The notes beneath the pieces were generated by a model. It ran no database searches. It was not told the origin of the DNA and worked only from the letters and a program-made list of their open reading frames with translations. From SYFY01 sp041752315 (GTDB taxonomy: Bacteria; Pseudomonadota; Gammaproteobacteria; Pseudomonadales; Azotimanducaceae), in NCBI GenBank assembly GCA_041752315.1, contig JBGSHJ010000010.1, positions 1 through 64,000 of the forward strand: a stretch of DNA of 64,000 nt, written 5' to 3'. Of this stretch, positions 16,675 to 28,100 are shown one piece after another. How positions within the stretch are numbered: the first letter of the stretch is position 1; every line of letters starts with the position of its first letter. A program made the translations under genes and the position numbers.

Positions 16675-17217
16675 TTACTGGTTCTGGGCAAACTGCGCAT
16701 AGGCGGCGGCCGTACCTTGTGCCATCTTGTCGCCGTCGAACGGAATCGACATCTCGGGCGTGAACTCCAGGACGATCCGTTCCGGCGTATCGAGAAACTT
16801 CACGAACAGATCCGGCTTGAGATTGCGGGTGAAGGCATTGCCTTCGTCGCGGGCCATGGCCATCCCCTGTGCCAGCAGGTTGTAGAACCAGAGTTTGGTT
16901 TTGGCATCATCGTGAATGATCGAGTGCCCCTTGTAGGTCACCGTCTTGCCACCGCCCATCGGTGTACCCTTGCTGGTGATCACGACCGAAGATCGCCCGT
17001 CACGCGCGATGGCCTTGATGCGAACCCGCTCACGTGTCGCCGTCATCCAGATCTTGCCGTTCACGGGGACATACGCCGTGATGACGCCGAGCGGGTGACC
17101 TTCCTTGTTGGCCCAGCAGAACACACACTCACCTGCGCTACGCAGCAATTCCTGCTCGCGCTCCGGATCGAGACGATACTGCTTGACGTCATCGTAATTG
17201 GTGGATTGATCAGCCAT
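16675..17217 (-). CDS. Pyridoxamine-5'-phosphate-oxidase-family flavoprotein
   Basis: A 180-residue single-domain split-barrel protein of the PPOX/FMN-binding type. Segments typical of the fold are ECVFCWANKEGHPLGVITAYVPVNGKIWMTATRERVRIKAIARDGRSSVVI and GKTVTYKGHSIIHDD. Members bind FMN, F420 or haem and reduce varied substrates, so the reaction cannot be named. The start has a good AGAGGAGAA site. It lies 48 bases downstream of the MFS gene on the same strand and probably shares its transcript. Confidence 0.82.
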   Translation of the reverse strand: MADQSTNYDDVKQYRLDPEREQELLRSAGECVFCWANKEGHPLGVITAYVPVNGKIWMTATRERVRIKAIARDGRSSVVITSKGTPMGGGKTVTYKGHSIIHDDAKTKLWFYNLLAQGMAMARDEGNAFTRNLKPDLFVKFLDTPERIVLEFTPEMSIPFDGDKMAQGTAAAYAQFAQNQ

Positions 17218-17265
17218 CGTAAGGGGTTCTCCTCTGGGTCATGAAGCAATGAAGTCTGACCTATT

Positions 17266-18651
17266 CTACGCAGTCCTGGCATCCCGTTTAATCGCCAGCT
17301 CCTGTCGAATCTGCGTGTGACGGGCCGGTGTGAGCGGGTGGTTCCAAACTATCAGTGCAGCCAGCGTGAACCCTGCTGCCGGACCGAAGACATAAAACAG
17401 CCTGAGTCCGAGCAATCCCTCCTCCGAGCCGGTGCCGGCATTCGACGAAAATCCGACGAGTGCCAGCACCCACAGCGCAATGGCCGGACCGATGGACAAC
17501 GCGATCTTGATGACAAACGACCACACTGCAAAGAACCATGCCGCCCGATCCTCGCCACTTTCCAGTCGGTCGATATCGATCACATCGGCCTTCATGGCAT
17601 TTGGCAATGCGTTGAAGGATCCACCGAGGAAACCGGTAATGGCCATGATCGGCGCCATATAGATAAAGTCGCCTGCACCAAGTAACAGATAACCACACTG
17701 ACAGCAGCCAAAGGCGATGAGCGCCATGGCCCAGGCTCGATGTTTGCTGAACGTCTGTGACACCCGGACCCAGAAGGGAATGCCGATCAGGTTGGCGACA
17801 AAAAATACCAGCAACATGGTGATACTGCCGGAATCGTCCTTGAGCACGTTGCGGATGTAAAACGCGACCAGCGCCGTGGATATGGCGGAGCCGAGCTGGT
17901 TGACAAAAAAGGCCAGCACGAGTCGCTTGAATGGTCCATTCCTCCACATCAGCTTCAGACCCGGAAGCACGGGTATGCGCGAAGGCACAAAGTCGCGACG
18001 TTCGGGAACATGCCACACGGTGAGTCCAACCGTGATGGGCAACAGGATCAATGTCATCGTGCCGATGAGCCAGAGCGTGACCTCCATGCCTTCCATGTGG
18101 AACGCGTAGAGTGCGATGACAGGGACCAGCTTGCTGATGACATTCGCCGCCATGCCAATCCACGCGCGCCACCCGGTGATCCGTGTGCGTTCGTTGTAGT
18201 CATCCGACATTTCTGCCGCCCATGAGTAGTACGGTATGAACAGCATGGTCCACCCCGTCCACAGAACGATCAGCCAGGTCAGGAGATACACTTCGTCGAC
18301 GGGAGGTTCGGGCATGAACAGTTTGTAGATCGATGCCATGAGCAGAGGCACTGCGGCAACCATCCAGATTCGACGACGGCCCCAAGGTGTTTTTGTGCGA
18401 TCACTGAGCCAGCCCATCAAGGGATCGGTGACGGCATCGAACAGACGGGCAATCAGCCAGATCGTGCCTACCGCTGCCAGACTCAGTCCAAGATCCTGTC
18501 CGTAATAATTTGGCAGGAAGGCCGCCACCGGAATGGCCGCCATCTGGATCGGCATATCGGACAAGCTGTAGAAAAACAGCGTGCTGCGCGACAACGGTGG
18601 CTGGTCAGCGGGTCTACCCGCACGGTTCCCGGTCACTGGCTGGTCGGTCAC
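17266..18651 (-). CDS. MFS sugar/cation symporter of the GPH (MelB-like) family
   Basis: A 461-residue integral membrane protein with about 12 helices. The early motif LFDAVTDPLMGWLSDRTKTPWGRRRIWM is diagnostic of the glycoside-pentoside-hexuronide:cation symporter family, including the cation-site Asp region. It starts at GTG 18651, keeping the full N-terminal PLSRSTLFFYSLSDMPIQM helix. Members carry sugars, glycosides or other organic solutes with Na+ or H+. It follows the carotenoid oxygenase gene by 34 bases, suggesting that it imports or exports a substrate or product of that enzyme. Confidence 0.9.
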   Translation of the reverse strand: MTDQPVTGNRAGRPADQPPLSRSTLFFYSLSDMPIQMAAIPVAAFLPNYYGQDLGLSLAAVGTIWLIARLFDAVTDPLMGWLSDRTKTPWGRRRIWMVAAVPLLMASIYKLFMPEPPVDEVYLLTWLIVLWTGWTMLFIPYYSWAAEMSDDYNERTRITGWRAWIGMAANVISKLVPVIALYAFHMEGMEVTLWLIGTMTLILLPITVGLTVWHVPERRDFVPSRIPVLPGLKLMWRNGPFKRLVLAFFVNQLGSAISTALVAFYIRNVLKDDSGSITMLLVFFVANLIGIPFWVRVSQTFSKHRAWAMALIAFGCCQCGYLLLGAGDFIYMAPIMAITGFLGGSFNALPNAMKADVIDIDRLESGEDRAAWFFAVWSFVIKIALSIGPAIALWVLALVGFSSNAGTGSEEGLLGLRLFYVFGPAAGFTLAALIVWNHPLTPARHTQIRQELAIKRDARTA

Positions 18652-18685
18652 CGCAGCGGTTGTCCTGTCTGCCTCCTGGCTGCAC

Positions 18686-20149
18686 TCAATGCATGAATAC
18701 CTGGGGCGTGAAATGCCCGTGGAACTGATGCGGGACGTGGTGCTTCAGGTGCAATGTCGCAACATGGGCCATGTCGTCGGCACGATGGATCTGCAACTGG
18801 CTGCGATGCGTGAATGCGTTGTAGACCACTTCGAGCACATAACCATCGTCTTCCCGGCTTGCGTTGCTGGCCGGGGCAAACAGCGGCTCCGAACCATAGA
18901 GCCCCTTTGGCATTTCGAGCAGGGTCGCTTCGCCATCATGGGTGATGCGCTGGATCGCGTTGAAAAAGCTGTTCGCACCGTTGGGTACGGAACACGCCGT
19001 CCAGGTCACATCGTTCCGTTTCCCGGTCCAGGCGGTATTGAAGGTGGGAAATTCCGACTCCGTCTTGCAGACGCGCTCACGCGACAGCGCACCCGTCTCC
19101 ATGTTCAGGCGATATCGCATGTAGGTACCACCACCAAACCGGCCATCCGGATTGAAGACATCGTTCAGTGTCTTGTTGGCCTCGAAGTTGTCCGTGAACA
19201 TTCCATCAACAATGATTTCGCTGCCCTCTTCATACGCATTGCCAAAGTGGATCATCGCACCGGCATCGGTCTCGAAGCGGCGTACTTCCTTCAGCGAGTG
19301 CAGATCGACAACGATCACCTGCATCGGGATCGACGGATCAAACGTGACCTGGTCGGAAATGGTCCGCGTGCCGAGGATCACCGGCAGCATGTTGCCAAAG
19401 ACGATGCTGCCGATGAAAAACACCGCATAACGATTGCTGAGTGCAAAATCGTGGCAGAACGGAAATGTGGTCAATGGCACCTGCTCCCGACTGACCAGCG
19501 TTCCATCAGGCCGGATCCGGAACATGGTCAGGCAGGGTTTGGGCCCCTTGAGCCCAAAACCCGAGATACCTGCGCCATAGTTGATGTATTCGCCGGACGC
19601 GCCATGAACCTTGCCATGTGCACTGAAAACATCCGCCGCCTTGAGGCCACCATCGTAGGTGAACTCACCGATCGTCGAGAGATCCGAAGGGTCCAGCTTC
19701 CACGGCTTGCCACCTTCGTTCAGCGCCAGCAGATGGCCACCATGGAACATGGTATTGGTATTGGCCGGATTGGCCGGCATCCGCAAGACATTCTTCGAAA
19801 ATCCACCGGGTACCTGGGTACCAAAACCGCGATACAGCACTGCCTGGGCAGCAGTTTCTTCCAGATACTTGGGCGTGCGGACGTATCGATTGCGGAAATG
19901 CACACGACCATCCGCAAACGTGAACGCGCAGAGCATGCCATCACCGTCGAACCAGTGGCCATACTTGCTGTTCCCGATGCGCTGCCGGCCGGGGCCGTTG
20001 CGAAAGAACGTACCGGTCAGGTCGCGTGGCACGTCACCTTCGATTTCATCGATCCAGTACGCGTATTCTTCATCGAGATTCTCAAGGCCACCGTGGCAGC
20101 TGGGAATTTCGTTGATGCCCTTGATCGCCTGGTTAACGGCAGCGCACAT
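18686..20149 (-). CDS. Carotenoid cleavage oxygenase family (RPE65-like) protein
   Basis: A 487-residue Fe(II) dioxygenase of the seven-bladed propeller family that cleaves C=C bonds in carotenoids, stilbenes or related compounds. The conserved His contexts are present in order: FSAHGKVHG, FPFCHDFALSNRY, MIHFGNAYEEG and the C-terminal HQFHGHFTP. The N-terminal GTFFRNGPGRQRIG and HWFDGDGMLCAF are also typical. AGGAGACTTCCG before the ATG is a strong ribosome site. It is the first gene of a probable operon with the MFS symporter and the PPOX flavoprotein. A lignostilbene-type substrate is possible, but substrate class cannot be read from motifs. Confidence 0.93.
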   Translation of the reverse strand: MCAAVNQAIKGINEIPSCHGGLENLDEEYAYWIDEIEGDVPRDLTGTFFRNGPGRQRIGNSKYGHWFDGDGMLCAFTFADGRVHFRNRYVRTPKYLEETAAQAVLYRGFGTQVPGGFSKNVLRMPANPANTNTMFHGGHLLALNEGGKPWKLDPSDLSTIGEFTYDGGLKAADVFSAHGKVHGASGEYINYGAGISGFGLKGPKPCLTMFRIRPDGTLVSREQVPLTTFPFCHDFALSNRYAVFFIGSIVFGNMLPVILGTRTISDQVTFDPSIPMQVIVVDLHSLKEVRRFETDAGAMIHFGNAYEEGSEIIVDGMFTDNFEANKTLNDVFNPDGRFGGGTYMRYRLNMETGALSRERVCKTESEFPTFNTAWTGKRNDVTWTACSVPNGANSFFNAIQRITHDGEATLLEMPKGLYGSEPLFAPASNASREDDGYVLEVVYNAFTHRSQLQIHRADDMAHVATLHLKHHVPHQFHGHFTPQVFMH

Positions 20150-20346
20150 CGGAAGTCTCCTGGATTCGGTTCAGTTGACAGGTCGGGACAGTGGCTCATG
20201 ACGCTCCAGCCGTATGCACGATGCGTCGCCAGCCTGGGCAATCATGGACGGTAACAGTCGCCCTGCGTTCAGATCAACAACGGGGCGAGAGTTGCAGTGC
20301 CCCGTGACGACCGCATTTTTTTCGCCGCTTCGCGTTCAGCGCCTGA

Positions 20347-21216
20347 TCACGCCAGATGTTCTGCATCATCCACCGCCGCCAGGGTATTGTGCATCAGCAT
20401 GGCGACAGTCATGGGGCCTACACCACCGGGTACGGGAGTGATCCACGCGGCGCGCTGGCTGGCCGCTTCGAAACCGATGTCGCCAATGATCTTGCCGTTG
20501 GGTTGCCGGTTGATGCCCACATCAATGACGATTGCGCCTGGTTTCACCCATTCACCAGGAATGATCCCGGGCTTGCCGATGGCCACCACCAGAATCTCTG
20601 CACGGCGGACTTCGGCTTCCACATCGACGGTGAACCTGTGACAGATCGTTACCGTGGAACCAGCAAGAAGGAATTCCAGCGCCAGCGGGCGGCCGACATG
20701 GTTCGAGGCGCCCACCACCACAACCACCTTGCCCTTGGGGTCGACGCCAATGCGCTCGACAAGAGTGAGAATGCCAAACGGCGTACACGGCCGCAGCAGC
20801 GGTATCCGCTGAACGAGTCGGCCAACGGTGTAAGGATGAAAGCCGTCCACGTCCTTGCTTGGACGTATCCGTTCGATCACCAGCCGACTGTCGATATGTG
20901 CTGGCAGCGGCAACTGCACCAGGATGCCATGCACCGTGGGGTCATCGTTCAACTCATCGACCAGCGTCAGCAGTGCAGCCTCTGTGGTGCTGCTGGGCAG
21001 GTCATGCGCCACCGAGAGAATGCCCGTCTCGGTACATGCCTTGCGTTTGTTGCGCACGTAGATGCGCGAGGCTTCGTCCTGACCGACCAGTACCACGGCA
21101 AGCCCCGGTCTGGGCAAGCCGGCAGCCACCCGCTTTTCGACCCGGGCTTTCACTTCATTGCGAATATCCTGGGCGATCGCCTTGCCGTCGATCAGGCGAG
21201 CCGTTGAGGAAGACAT
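20347..21216 (-). CDS. folD: FolD, methylene-THF dehydrogenase/cyclohydrolase
   Basis: A 289-residue bifunctional enzyme that interconverts 5,10-methylene-, methenyl- and 10-formyl-tetrahydrofolate with NADP. Motifs: VGQDEASRIYVRNKRKACTETGI with the catalytic Lys, HGILVQLPLP, KDVDGFHPYTVGRL, PCTPFGI and the NADP-binding GASNHVGRPLALEFLLAGSTVTICHRFT, close to the E. coli form. The C-terminal ITPVPGGVGPMTVAMLMHNT is intact. It is divergent from the PhyH gene, with a 76-base gap holding both start regions. Confidence 0.97.
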   Translation of the reverse strand: MSSSTARLIDGKAIAQDIRNEVKARVEKRVAAGLPRPGLAVVLVGQDEASRIYVRNKRKACTETGILSVAHDLPSSTTEAALLTLVDELNDDPTVHGILVQLPLPAHIDSRLVIERIRPSKDVDGFHPYTVGRLVQRIPLLRPCTPFGILTLVERIGVDPKGKVVVVVGASNHVGRPLALEFLLAGSTVTICHRFTVDVEAEVRRAEILVVAIGKPGIIPGEWVKPGAIVIDVGINRQPNGKIIGDIGFEAASQRAAWITPVPGGVGPMTVAMLMHNTLAAVDDAEHLA

Positions 21217-21292
21217 CAGGAGAGGCGCTCCAGAGGGAATTTTGGATAGGCTATAGTGTCGTCGTCGCCGGCCAAATCAAGCAGAAATACGC

Positions 21293-22090
21293 ATGCAGCT
21301 GACCAGACACCCTCGCAACACCCAATTCCAATGGCGGCAACTGGTCAGTGCAGGGTACAGACTGATCTCCGACGCGCAGGCCAGGGCCTACGCCGAGCAC
21401 GGTTACTTCCTTCTGGAGGATGTGTTCACACCCGCCGAGGTGAGTGCAGTGGTCGACGCCATCGCGCCGCTGGAAGAGGCAACCGAGGCATTCCTGAAAA
21501 CCCGGGAAAACGGCACCCACAGCATCGCGCGTTCAGGGGAGATCACCTTTTCACCGCACCTGGTCACAAGATCAGGGGTTCTGAAAGACTTTTCAATGCA
21601 CCCGGTATTCTGCGCACTCACCCATGACCTCATCGGTCCAGCCGTGCGTTTGTACTGGGATCAGGCCGTGTACAAAAAACCGGGCACACCCGATGAGTTT
21701 CCGTGGCACCAGGACAACGGCTACACCTACGTGGAGCCGCAGCAGTACCTGACCTGCTGGGTGGCGCTAACAGATGCCACGGAGGCCAACGGATGCCCCT
21801 GGGTCATTCCGGGCATCCATCGACAGGGCACACTCCAGCATGAGTGGACACCGCTGGGCTTCCGCTGTATCGACCAGGCAGAAGGCGCGATCCCGGTACC
21901 GGCACGAGCTGGATCGATTGTCGTGTTCTCCAGTCTGACCCCGCATCGCACGGGACCCAACCTGACCGACACCATACGCAAGTCCTACATCCTGCAGTAC
22001 GCGCCGGAGGGTGCGGTCATGTGGCGAAGTCACCAACAATCCTCGCCCTGCGACGCCCCTGATCGGCAGTATCTTCTGCCTGCGGGCTGA
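21293..22090 (+). CDS. Phytanoyl-CoA dioxygenase (PhyH) family protein
   Basis: A 265-residue Fe(II)/2-oxoglutarate-dependent oxygenase. The metal triad is visible as WHQDNG (His139, Asp141) and TPHRTGPN (His218), with a downstream Arg (IRKSY) in position to bind 2-oxoglutarate. The N-terminal YAEHGYFLLEDVFTPAEV and the middle LTCWVALTDATEANGCPWVIPGIH are standard for the PhyH family. The substrate could be an acyl-CoA, a fatty acid or another small molecule. It ends 74 bases before the stop of the convergent giant gene. Confidence 0.92.
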   Translation: MQLTRHPRNTQFQWRQLVSAGYRLISDAQARAYAEHGYFLLEDVFTPAEVSAVVDAIAPLEEATEAFLKTRENGTHSIARSGEITFSPHLVTRSGVLKDFSMHPVFCALTHDLIGPAVRLYWDQAVYKKPGTPDEFPWHQDNGYTYVEPQQYLTCWVALTDATEANGCPWVIPGIHRQGTLQHEWTPLGFRCIDQAEGAIPVPARAGSIVVFSSLTPHRTGPNLTDTIRKSYILQYAPEGAVMWRSHQQSSPCDAPDRQYLLPAG

Positions 22091-22164
22091 CCCATCGTTG
22101 AACGGATTGTGCACCCGCCTGAACAACAAGCTGACGCACGTTCCACCCGAAGATCCGACAGACG

Positions 22165-25100
22165 TCAGATCTTGCCCACCACGTTGACGTACCAACCCTT
22201 CTGGTCGTAATCGAGGATCCGGAGGTCATCGCTGAAATCGGCGAAGTTGTAGCCCACGCCAAACTGCAGGTGATCGCCAATCTGTCGATCCACGCCGATC
22301 AGATAACCGTCCCGGACACTGTTGTCCTCGTCAACTTCGAGACGCCGATATTCGGCCAGCGCATCCCACTTGCGCATGATGTTGTAACGCAGCCGTACCG
22401 CGGCGAAGTTCACGGTCGATTCAAACCAGTCTCCCTGTGCTCGTTCCGCGCGCAGTTCGCTCTTGCGGACTCCATACTTGGCACCAACACCCCAGCGTTC
22501 GGTCAGCCGATAGAGTCCCTCACCCGTGATGATATGGGAACGCTGGTCAAATCCCGCATCAAACTGCCCGAAGCTCTGCAGATCATAGAGATAGACGTAC
22601 TTGGCCAGCAGGTTGAGCCGATCGTTGGCAACCGGTCGATACGCGATTCCGGCGCCGGCTTCAGTGAACTTGCCACCGGTCACCAGGCCCAGCAGATCAT
22701 CATCCGTCTTTGAATGATTGAACTTGCCGAGTACGCGGAAACTGTCGTTGATCCGATAATCCGCCGTGTTGGTCGTGAGTATCTGATCGCGCCGTTCTGC
22801 ACCCTTGTCCTTGCGCAGTTCCAGTACGCTGCGCCAGTTGAACCGGTCACTGCGGTAACCACCGGACAGGGTCGCTGCTCGCCGGTCAACAAGTCCGCTC
22901 ACGGCATCCAGCTCACCTTTCTGGAGACTCATACCCAGGCTCCAGCCCGGACGTGGTGAATAGTCGATGCCATAGGCATGCGTGAATCCACTGCCCTGGT
23001 CTTCGGCAACAAACTGGTTCTCCGAGAACAGCGTCGACTGATTGCTGACCCGGAAACGGTTGCCGAAAGTCACCTGCTCACCTCCACCGGGCAACAGGGT
23101 GGTATCGGTCGAGTGTGTGTATGACCCATACAGCGTATGGCGTTCATTGCGCATGTAGTCGATGCCCACCGTGGCGGCTTCACCCCGATGGCCATACGTG
23201 ACTTCGGTCTCGAGTCGCAGTTTGTCCGTCAGTCGATTGCGTGTGCCGGCAAAAACCAGATCGTTGTTGTCCGCGGCCGACCCTGAATCCTGGAGGGTCG
23301 ACTGTCCCCCGCCAAAAACTTCGAACGCTTCCGTGAACGCATGCGCCAGTTCAACCGCTGCAACCGTCTCATCCCGTTGGCTGCCGGTGAAACTGTCGGC
23401 GCTTTCCAGCTGCTGTACTTCAACACGCAACCGGTTGGCATCCGAAACCTGCCAGTCAAACAGCGCACTGCGGATGTCATCTTCCACCAGGTCCCGTTCA
23501 ACCGTCGATGACCTCAGCACAAAACCCATCGTCTCGTTGAACCGACCAGCCGCCTCCAGCCCGTACTCGGCAAGATCAAATCCGACATCTCGCCGCGCCA
23601 CTGAAAAATCATCGTCAGAATCTCGCCACCACGTGCCGACCGTAAGGTCCATGCGCGTCCAGCCCAGTTCACGCAGGTTGGCCCTGCCTTCCACACTCAT
23701 TGCCGAACCATCCCGGCCACGGGCATCGGTAGTGCTGCGCTGCGCGAAGCTCAATCCGCCGTTGTCGGAGAAAAAGGCGTTTGCCTGGCTGGCCGAACTG
23801 CCTGCATATTCCAGCTTCAGGTAAGAACCTCGACCTTGCTGCCACGTCACGTCAACGCCATGCATGTCGTAGTCTTCGGCACCACGACCTTCCATGACAT
23901 AGGTGCCACCCACGGCGATGTGCTCTCCGATCCAGTGTTTGCCTCGGCCGCCCACGGTGACGTGATCGGCACTGAAATCATCCGGCAGATATTCGTAATC
24001 GACCAGCACCAGCGGTACATCCCCGTCCAGCGGATTGTTGCGAACGATGGAAGTCTCCCGGCTGCGGATCTGCATCAGTGGACGGGAGAGGATGATGCGG
24101 CCCTGGATTTCGTCGATCTCGTAGTCCTGTCCACGCACCATGAGCGTTGTTTCAACCACGCGGTTGCTGTCGCGATCACGCAGTTCAAGGGTGATCTTTT
24201 CAGAACCAGGCAGGATGTCCGTGTGTGGCAGGTAATAGAGACTGCCACCCGTACCTGCAAATTCGGCATGACCAAAGGCCGACTGGGTTTCGGACACGAA
24301 CAGCTTGGCATGTGTTTTTGCCTCACCCAGCTCGGTTGTGCGGGGACTGTTGTATTCACCACGCGCGCCGTACAGGCTGCGGTTGTACTGCGCGAACTCC
24401 GTGCCGGTCACGCCGGTGTCATAGTTGCCCCACAGTACCTGTGACCGGTCCCAGTCGACTCGCACATACATGCGCCCCATCGTGTTGACGTCAGCAACCG
24501 TCGTCGAATCATCCCCATAAACGGGATAGTAACGATCCGGGTCCAGTCTGCGGAACAGCGCGTCCGGATCCTTGCGATGGATATCGGAAAAAATGTCGCC
24601 AATCTCGTCTTCCCGGGTATCCATCTGGGCCGTGACCAGATAACGCCCCCTGATCTTGCCCTTGAGATAAAACGCCAGGCGCCCATCCACCATGAAGTCG
24701 CCGTCGTATCGATCATCAGGCGACAATGTTTCCACATTGCCCGAGACCTTGTTGTCCGACAGCGTGACATCGGCAAGTCCCGCCAGGAACATGTATCGAC
24801 CAGTCACCTCCGCTTCCACCATCTGCATCTGCTCGGCTTCGCCTGCACGCTGAATGTTCACGACAAAATCGTGTTTGCCCACCGGCATGAGGTATTCCAC
24901 CGCAAAGCGGTTGGTCTCATCCAACGGCAGATGTGCACCATTGATCCTGATTTCCGGCGCGTTCCCACGCACGTCACCATGCAAGCGAATGCGGGAGGCA
25001 TTCAGAGGAATGTTCTGCAGCGTCAGGTCATTGCGGCCATAAACTGCACGCCAGCGATCCACACCCTGTGGCATCAGGCGCTCACGCTCCGCAGGTTCGA

Positions 25101-28100
25101 ATTCATCGAGGTTGGCCAGCACAAAATTCTGCAGGCGTGTTTCGTCGAAGTTGCCACTGGCATCATAGGCGCGCACGACGGCGATGAACTCTTCGTCGAT
25201 CTGTACCGATGCACCCGCCCAGAGGAATTCGCCCAGCTGCCTGGGCATGGCTTCGAGTACCGCTATCGGTGCAACCCTGTCAGTGTCGGTCGAACGATAG
25301 ATCGACAGTTCGAGTCGCGACATGAAATTGGCATAGTTCGTGTAGAACGGAATGCTGAGGGCACCGGTGATGCCGGTTGCAAGCTTCGCGATTCCCGCAG
25401 GCGGCGCGAAGGCAAGCATGGGGGTCCCACCCAGCGGGTCTTCGGTCACCCACAATGAAGAACCATCAGCCATTTCCTTGCGGAAACGACCACGTATCGA
25501 GGCGCGATCACGATCACCGGCATCGGCCGCACTGACCGGCATCCTGACGTCACCAATGATCGACACCGCGCGATTGTCCTGCAACCCTTCCTTGGTGATC
25601 GCCGGATTGCGTGGATTGTCTTCGCCATGATTGAGAATGCGCACGGCAACCCCTTCATCGCTCGCACAGTAGTTCAGGCCGCACGGGTCCACTTCGCTTG
25701 CCAACGCATCAACGCGGACACTTTCTTCCGCATGGGCATTGGGCACGATCACAGTCAACACCGTTGCCAGCATTTCCTGCAGCACTCTCTCCAGCACACC
25801 GTTCATCTCAACTCCAGACGATCCTTGTCGCTGAACAGCACCCAGCGGGGCTCCTGACGGATTCCGATCAAGGGTGTTTCCCTGGGCCCCGGCAGGACAT
25901 TGTGGCTGCGGAGGCTGGAAGGCTCCCGCGGCGTCCAGCGCCTTGCGCACCGCTTCGGTACGGCGAATGGACAGTCCCTTGTTGTAGACACCCGCTCCAC
26001 GAGGGTCAGCGTACCCTTCAACAACGACCTCGCCGCTGCACCCTTCACGGATCTGTCGCGCCAGGGAGTCAATCAGCGGCTGGTACTCTGTCCCGATCGT
26101 CGCCTCGTCCGTATCGAAGAACATCTCGGCGTTGATCGTGATGCGGCCATCGTTGAGGCGCGCAACTTGGTCACCTTCAACCTCGGTCTGCACGATGATC
26201 GTGTAGTCCGGTGCCGAGTCGCCCAGTTTTTCGATCAGCAGGGCCAGCAACTGCTGGGCCCGCGACAATGCCAACGACTCCTCTCCGGCGCGAGCCAGGA
26301 TGACGATCTCGCCACCCTCATTGTCTTTCAGCCGGGTGGCCATATCGTCAAGCAGACGGAGATATCGCGATTTGACCTGGGCAGTGCCTGCATCGAAAAA
26401 GACGTCGCCGACTTCGATGGCTTCAATCGCCATTGGCGCCTGCAATTTCACGGCGAAGTTGATCTGCGACATCAGTCCCTGGGTGATGCGGACCACACGC
26501 GGGTTTTCGCTCACCAGTTCACTGCCTTCGGGCAAGGTCGTGGCATCCAGCTTCAGATAGAAGTTGCGACCACGATCGAACCGCTCAACGTCAACCGCGG
26601 CCAGGTGATAACGGCCATGGGCATCGGTTTCGATCAGCAGCCCCGTGACGGTTGCCAGACGAACACCCGGCACGCCAGGTTCCCCCGGGTCCTGCCAGCC
26701 GTTGGCATTGCGGTCATCAAAGACCTTGCCGATGATCGTCGTCTGCTCGAAGTCCGGATCCGACACGATCTGGACCATAGCCGTGGCGACGTTGCCAATC
26801 GGCGCCGTGCCCAGCGTCGCATTGACCTGGTTTTCATAGTCTCCCTGACCTACACCTGCGCCCACACGCAGCAGGTAGCTGACGCGGACAATCTGCCCGC
26901 GTGCAACACGCAAGCCGCCGATCAGTACGGGACGATCGCCAGTCACGGTGAGTCCGGGTGTTTCGGGCTGTGTTCGTACCGAGCCCTCAACAAAGCGGAA
27001 GCCGGGCGGAATCAGATCAGTCAGTGACAAGCCGGTCAACAGCCGCGCACCCACGTTGCGAACTTCGATCGTGTAGGCAACCAGATCACCGACACTTGCG
27101 GTCCGCTTGGCCACACGCTTGGTGAGCCGGACATCGAAGTTGCCGGTCGGATCCATCGCCACATGGTTGTGGATCACGTCCGGGTCACCACTCTGCAGGG
27201 TGAACTCCACGAAGTAGGTCGTCGCCTCGGTGCCGGTCGGCGGACTCGCCTGTTCCTGGACTCGCAACGGGCTCGGCTGTCCCGTTGGATCAAGCGCGCC
27301 CGGCTGCGGTGGAATCGTTGCCGACGGACCATCGACGTAGTCGGCAGGCGCGGTGAACTGCAAACCAAACGTTCCGCCACTGGGACAGGCCGGTGCAGCA
27401 TCCAGCACCACATCCACCTTGTAACCACCATCAGCAGCGGTCAGTTGATTCTGCTGGCCTGGCAATACACAGACATCCGGCAGTGCGCCACCGGAACTGT
27501 CCACGACTGTTATCCGGACACCAGCCAGTTCTGTCCGCGAATCGGTGTCGTACATCAGGCCGGACGGATCGACTGGCAGATTGCGATCGAGGATGTTGTC
27601 GCCCGACACCAGCGTGATGCCATCGAGCACCAGATAGGTCACGTTGGTATCCGGATGACGCAGCCGCAGCTGATAGCCGGCGCCAGGCAGCAGATCCGGG
27701 AACGCGTAAGTACCGTCACTGGCGACCACCTGGGTATCCAGCAATGTACCGTTCTGCAGCAGTTCTACCCTCCAGTTGGCCAGGCGCGGGTCGGTTGCGT
27801 CGAGAACATCATCGGAGTCCAGATCGCGGAACACGGTGCCACCCAGCGTTGCAATATCAAGGACCGGGTCAAGGTAATCCGGTGTGCCATCACGATCACG
27901 ATCGTCGTCGGCACGATTGCCATTGCCATTGCCATCCTCGTCGAGGGTGGGAATCCCGTCATTGTCGTCATCCGCATCCCGGAAGTCCGGCGTATCGGCT
28001 GTGTCCGTGTTGTTCAGACCCGCATTGGAACCCGTCGCATTGCCTGCCGCCGGCCGGACCACCGTATCAAACGCATCATCAAGACCATCGTCGTCGGCAT

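Noticed and set aside
18581..20254. 557-codon plus-strand frame
   Set aside because: It is antisense to the carotenoid oxygenase gene, which has four conserved His sites and a strong ribosome site.
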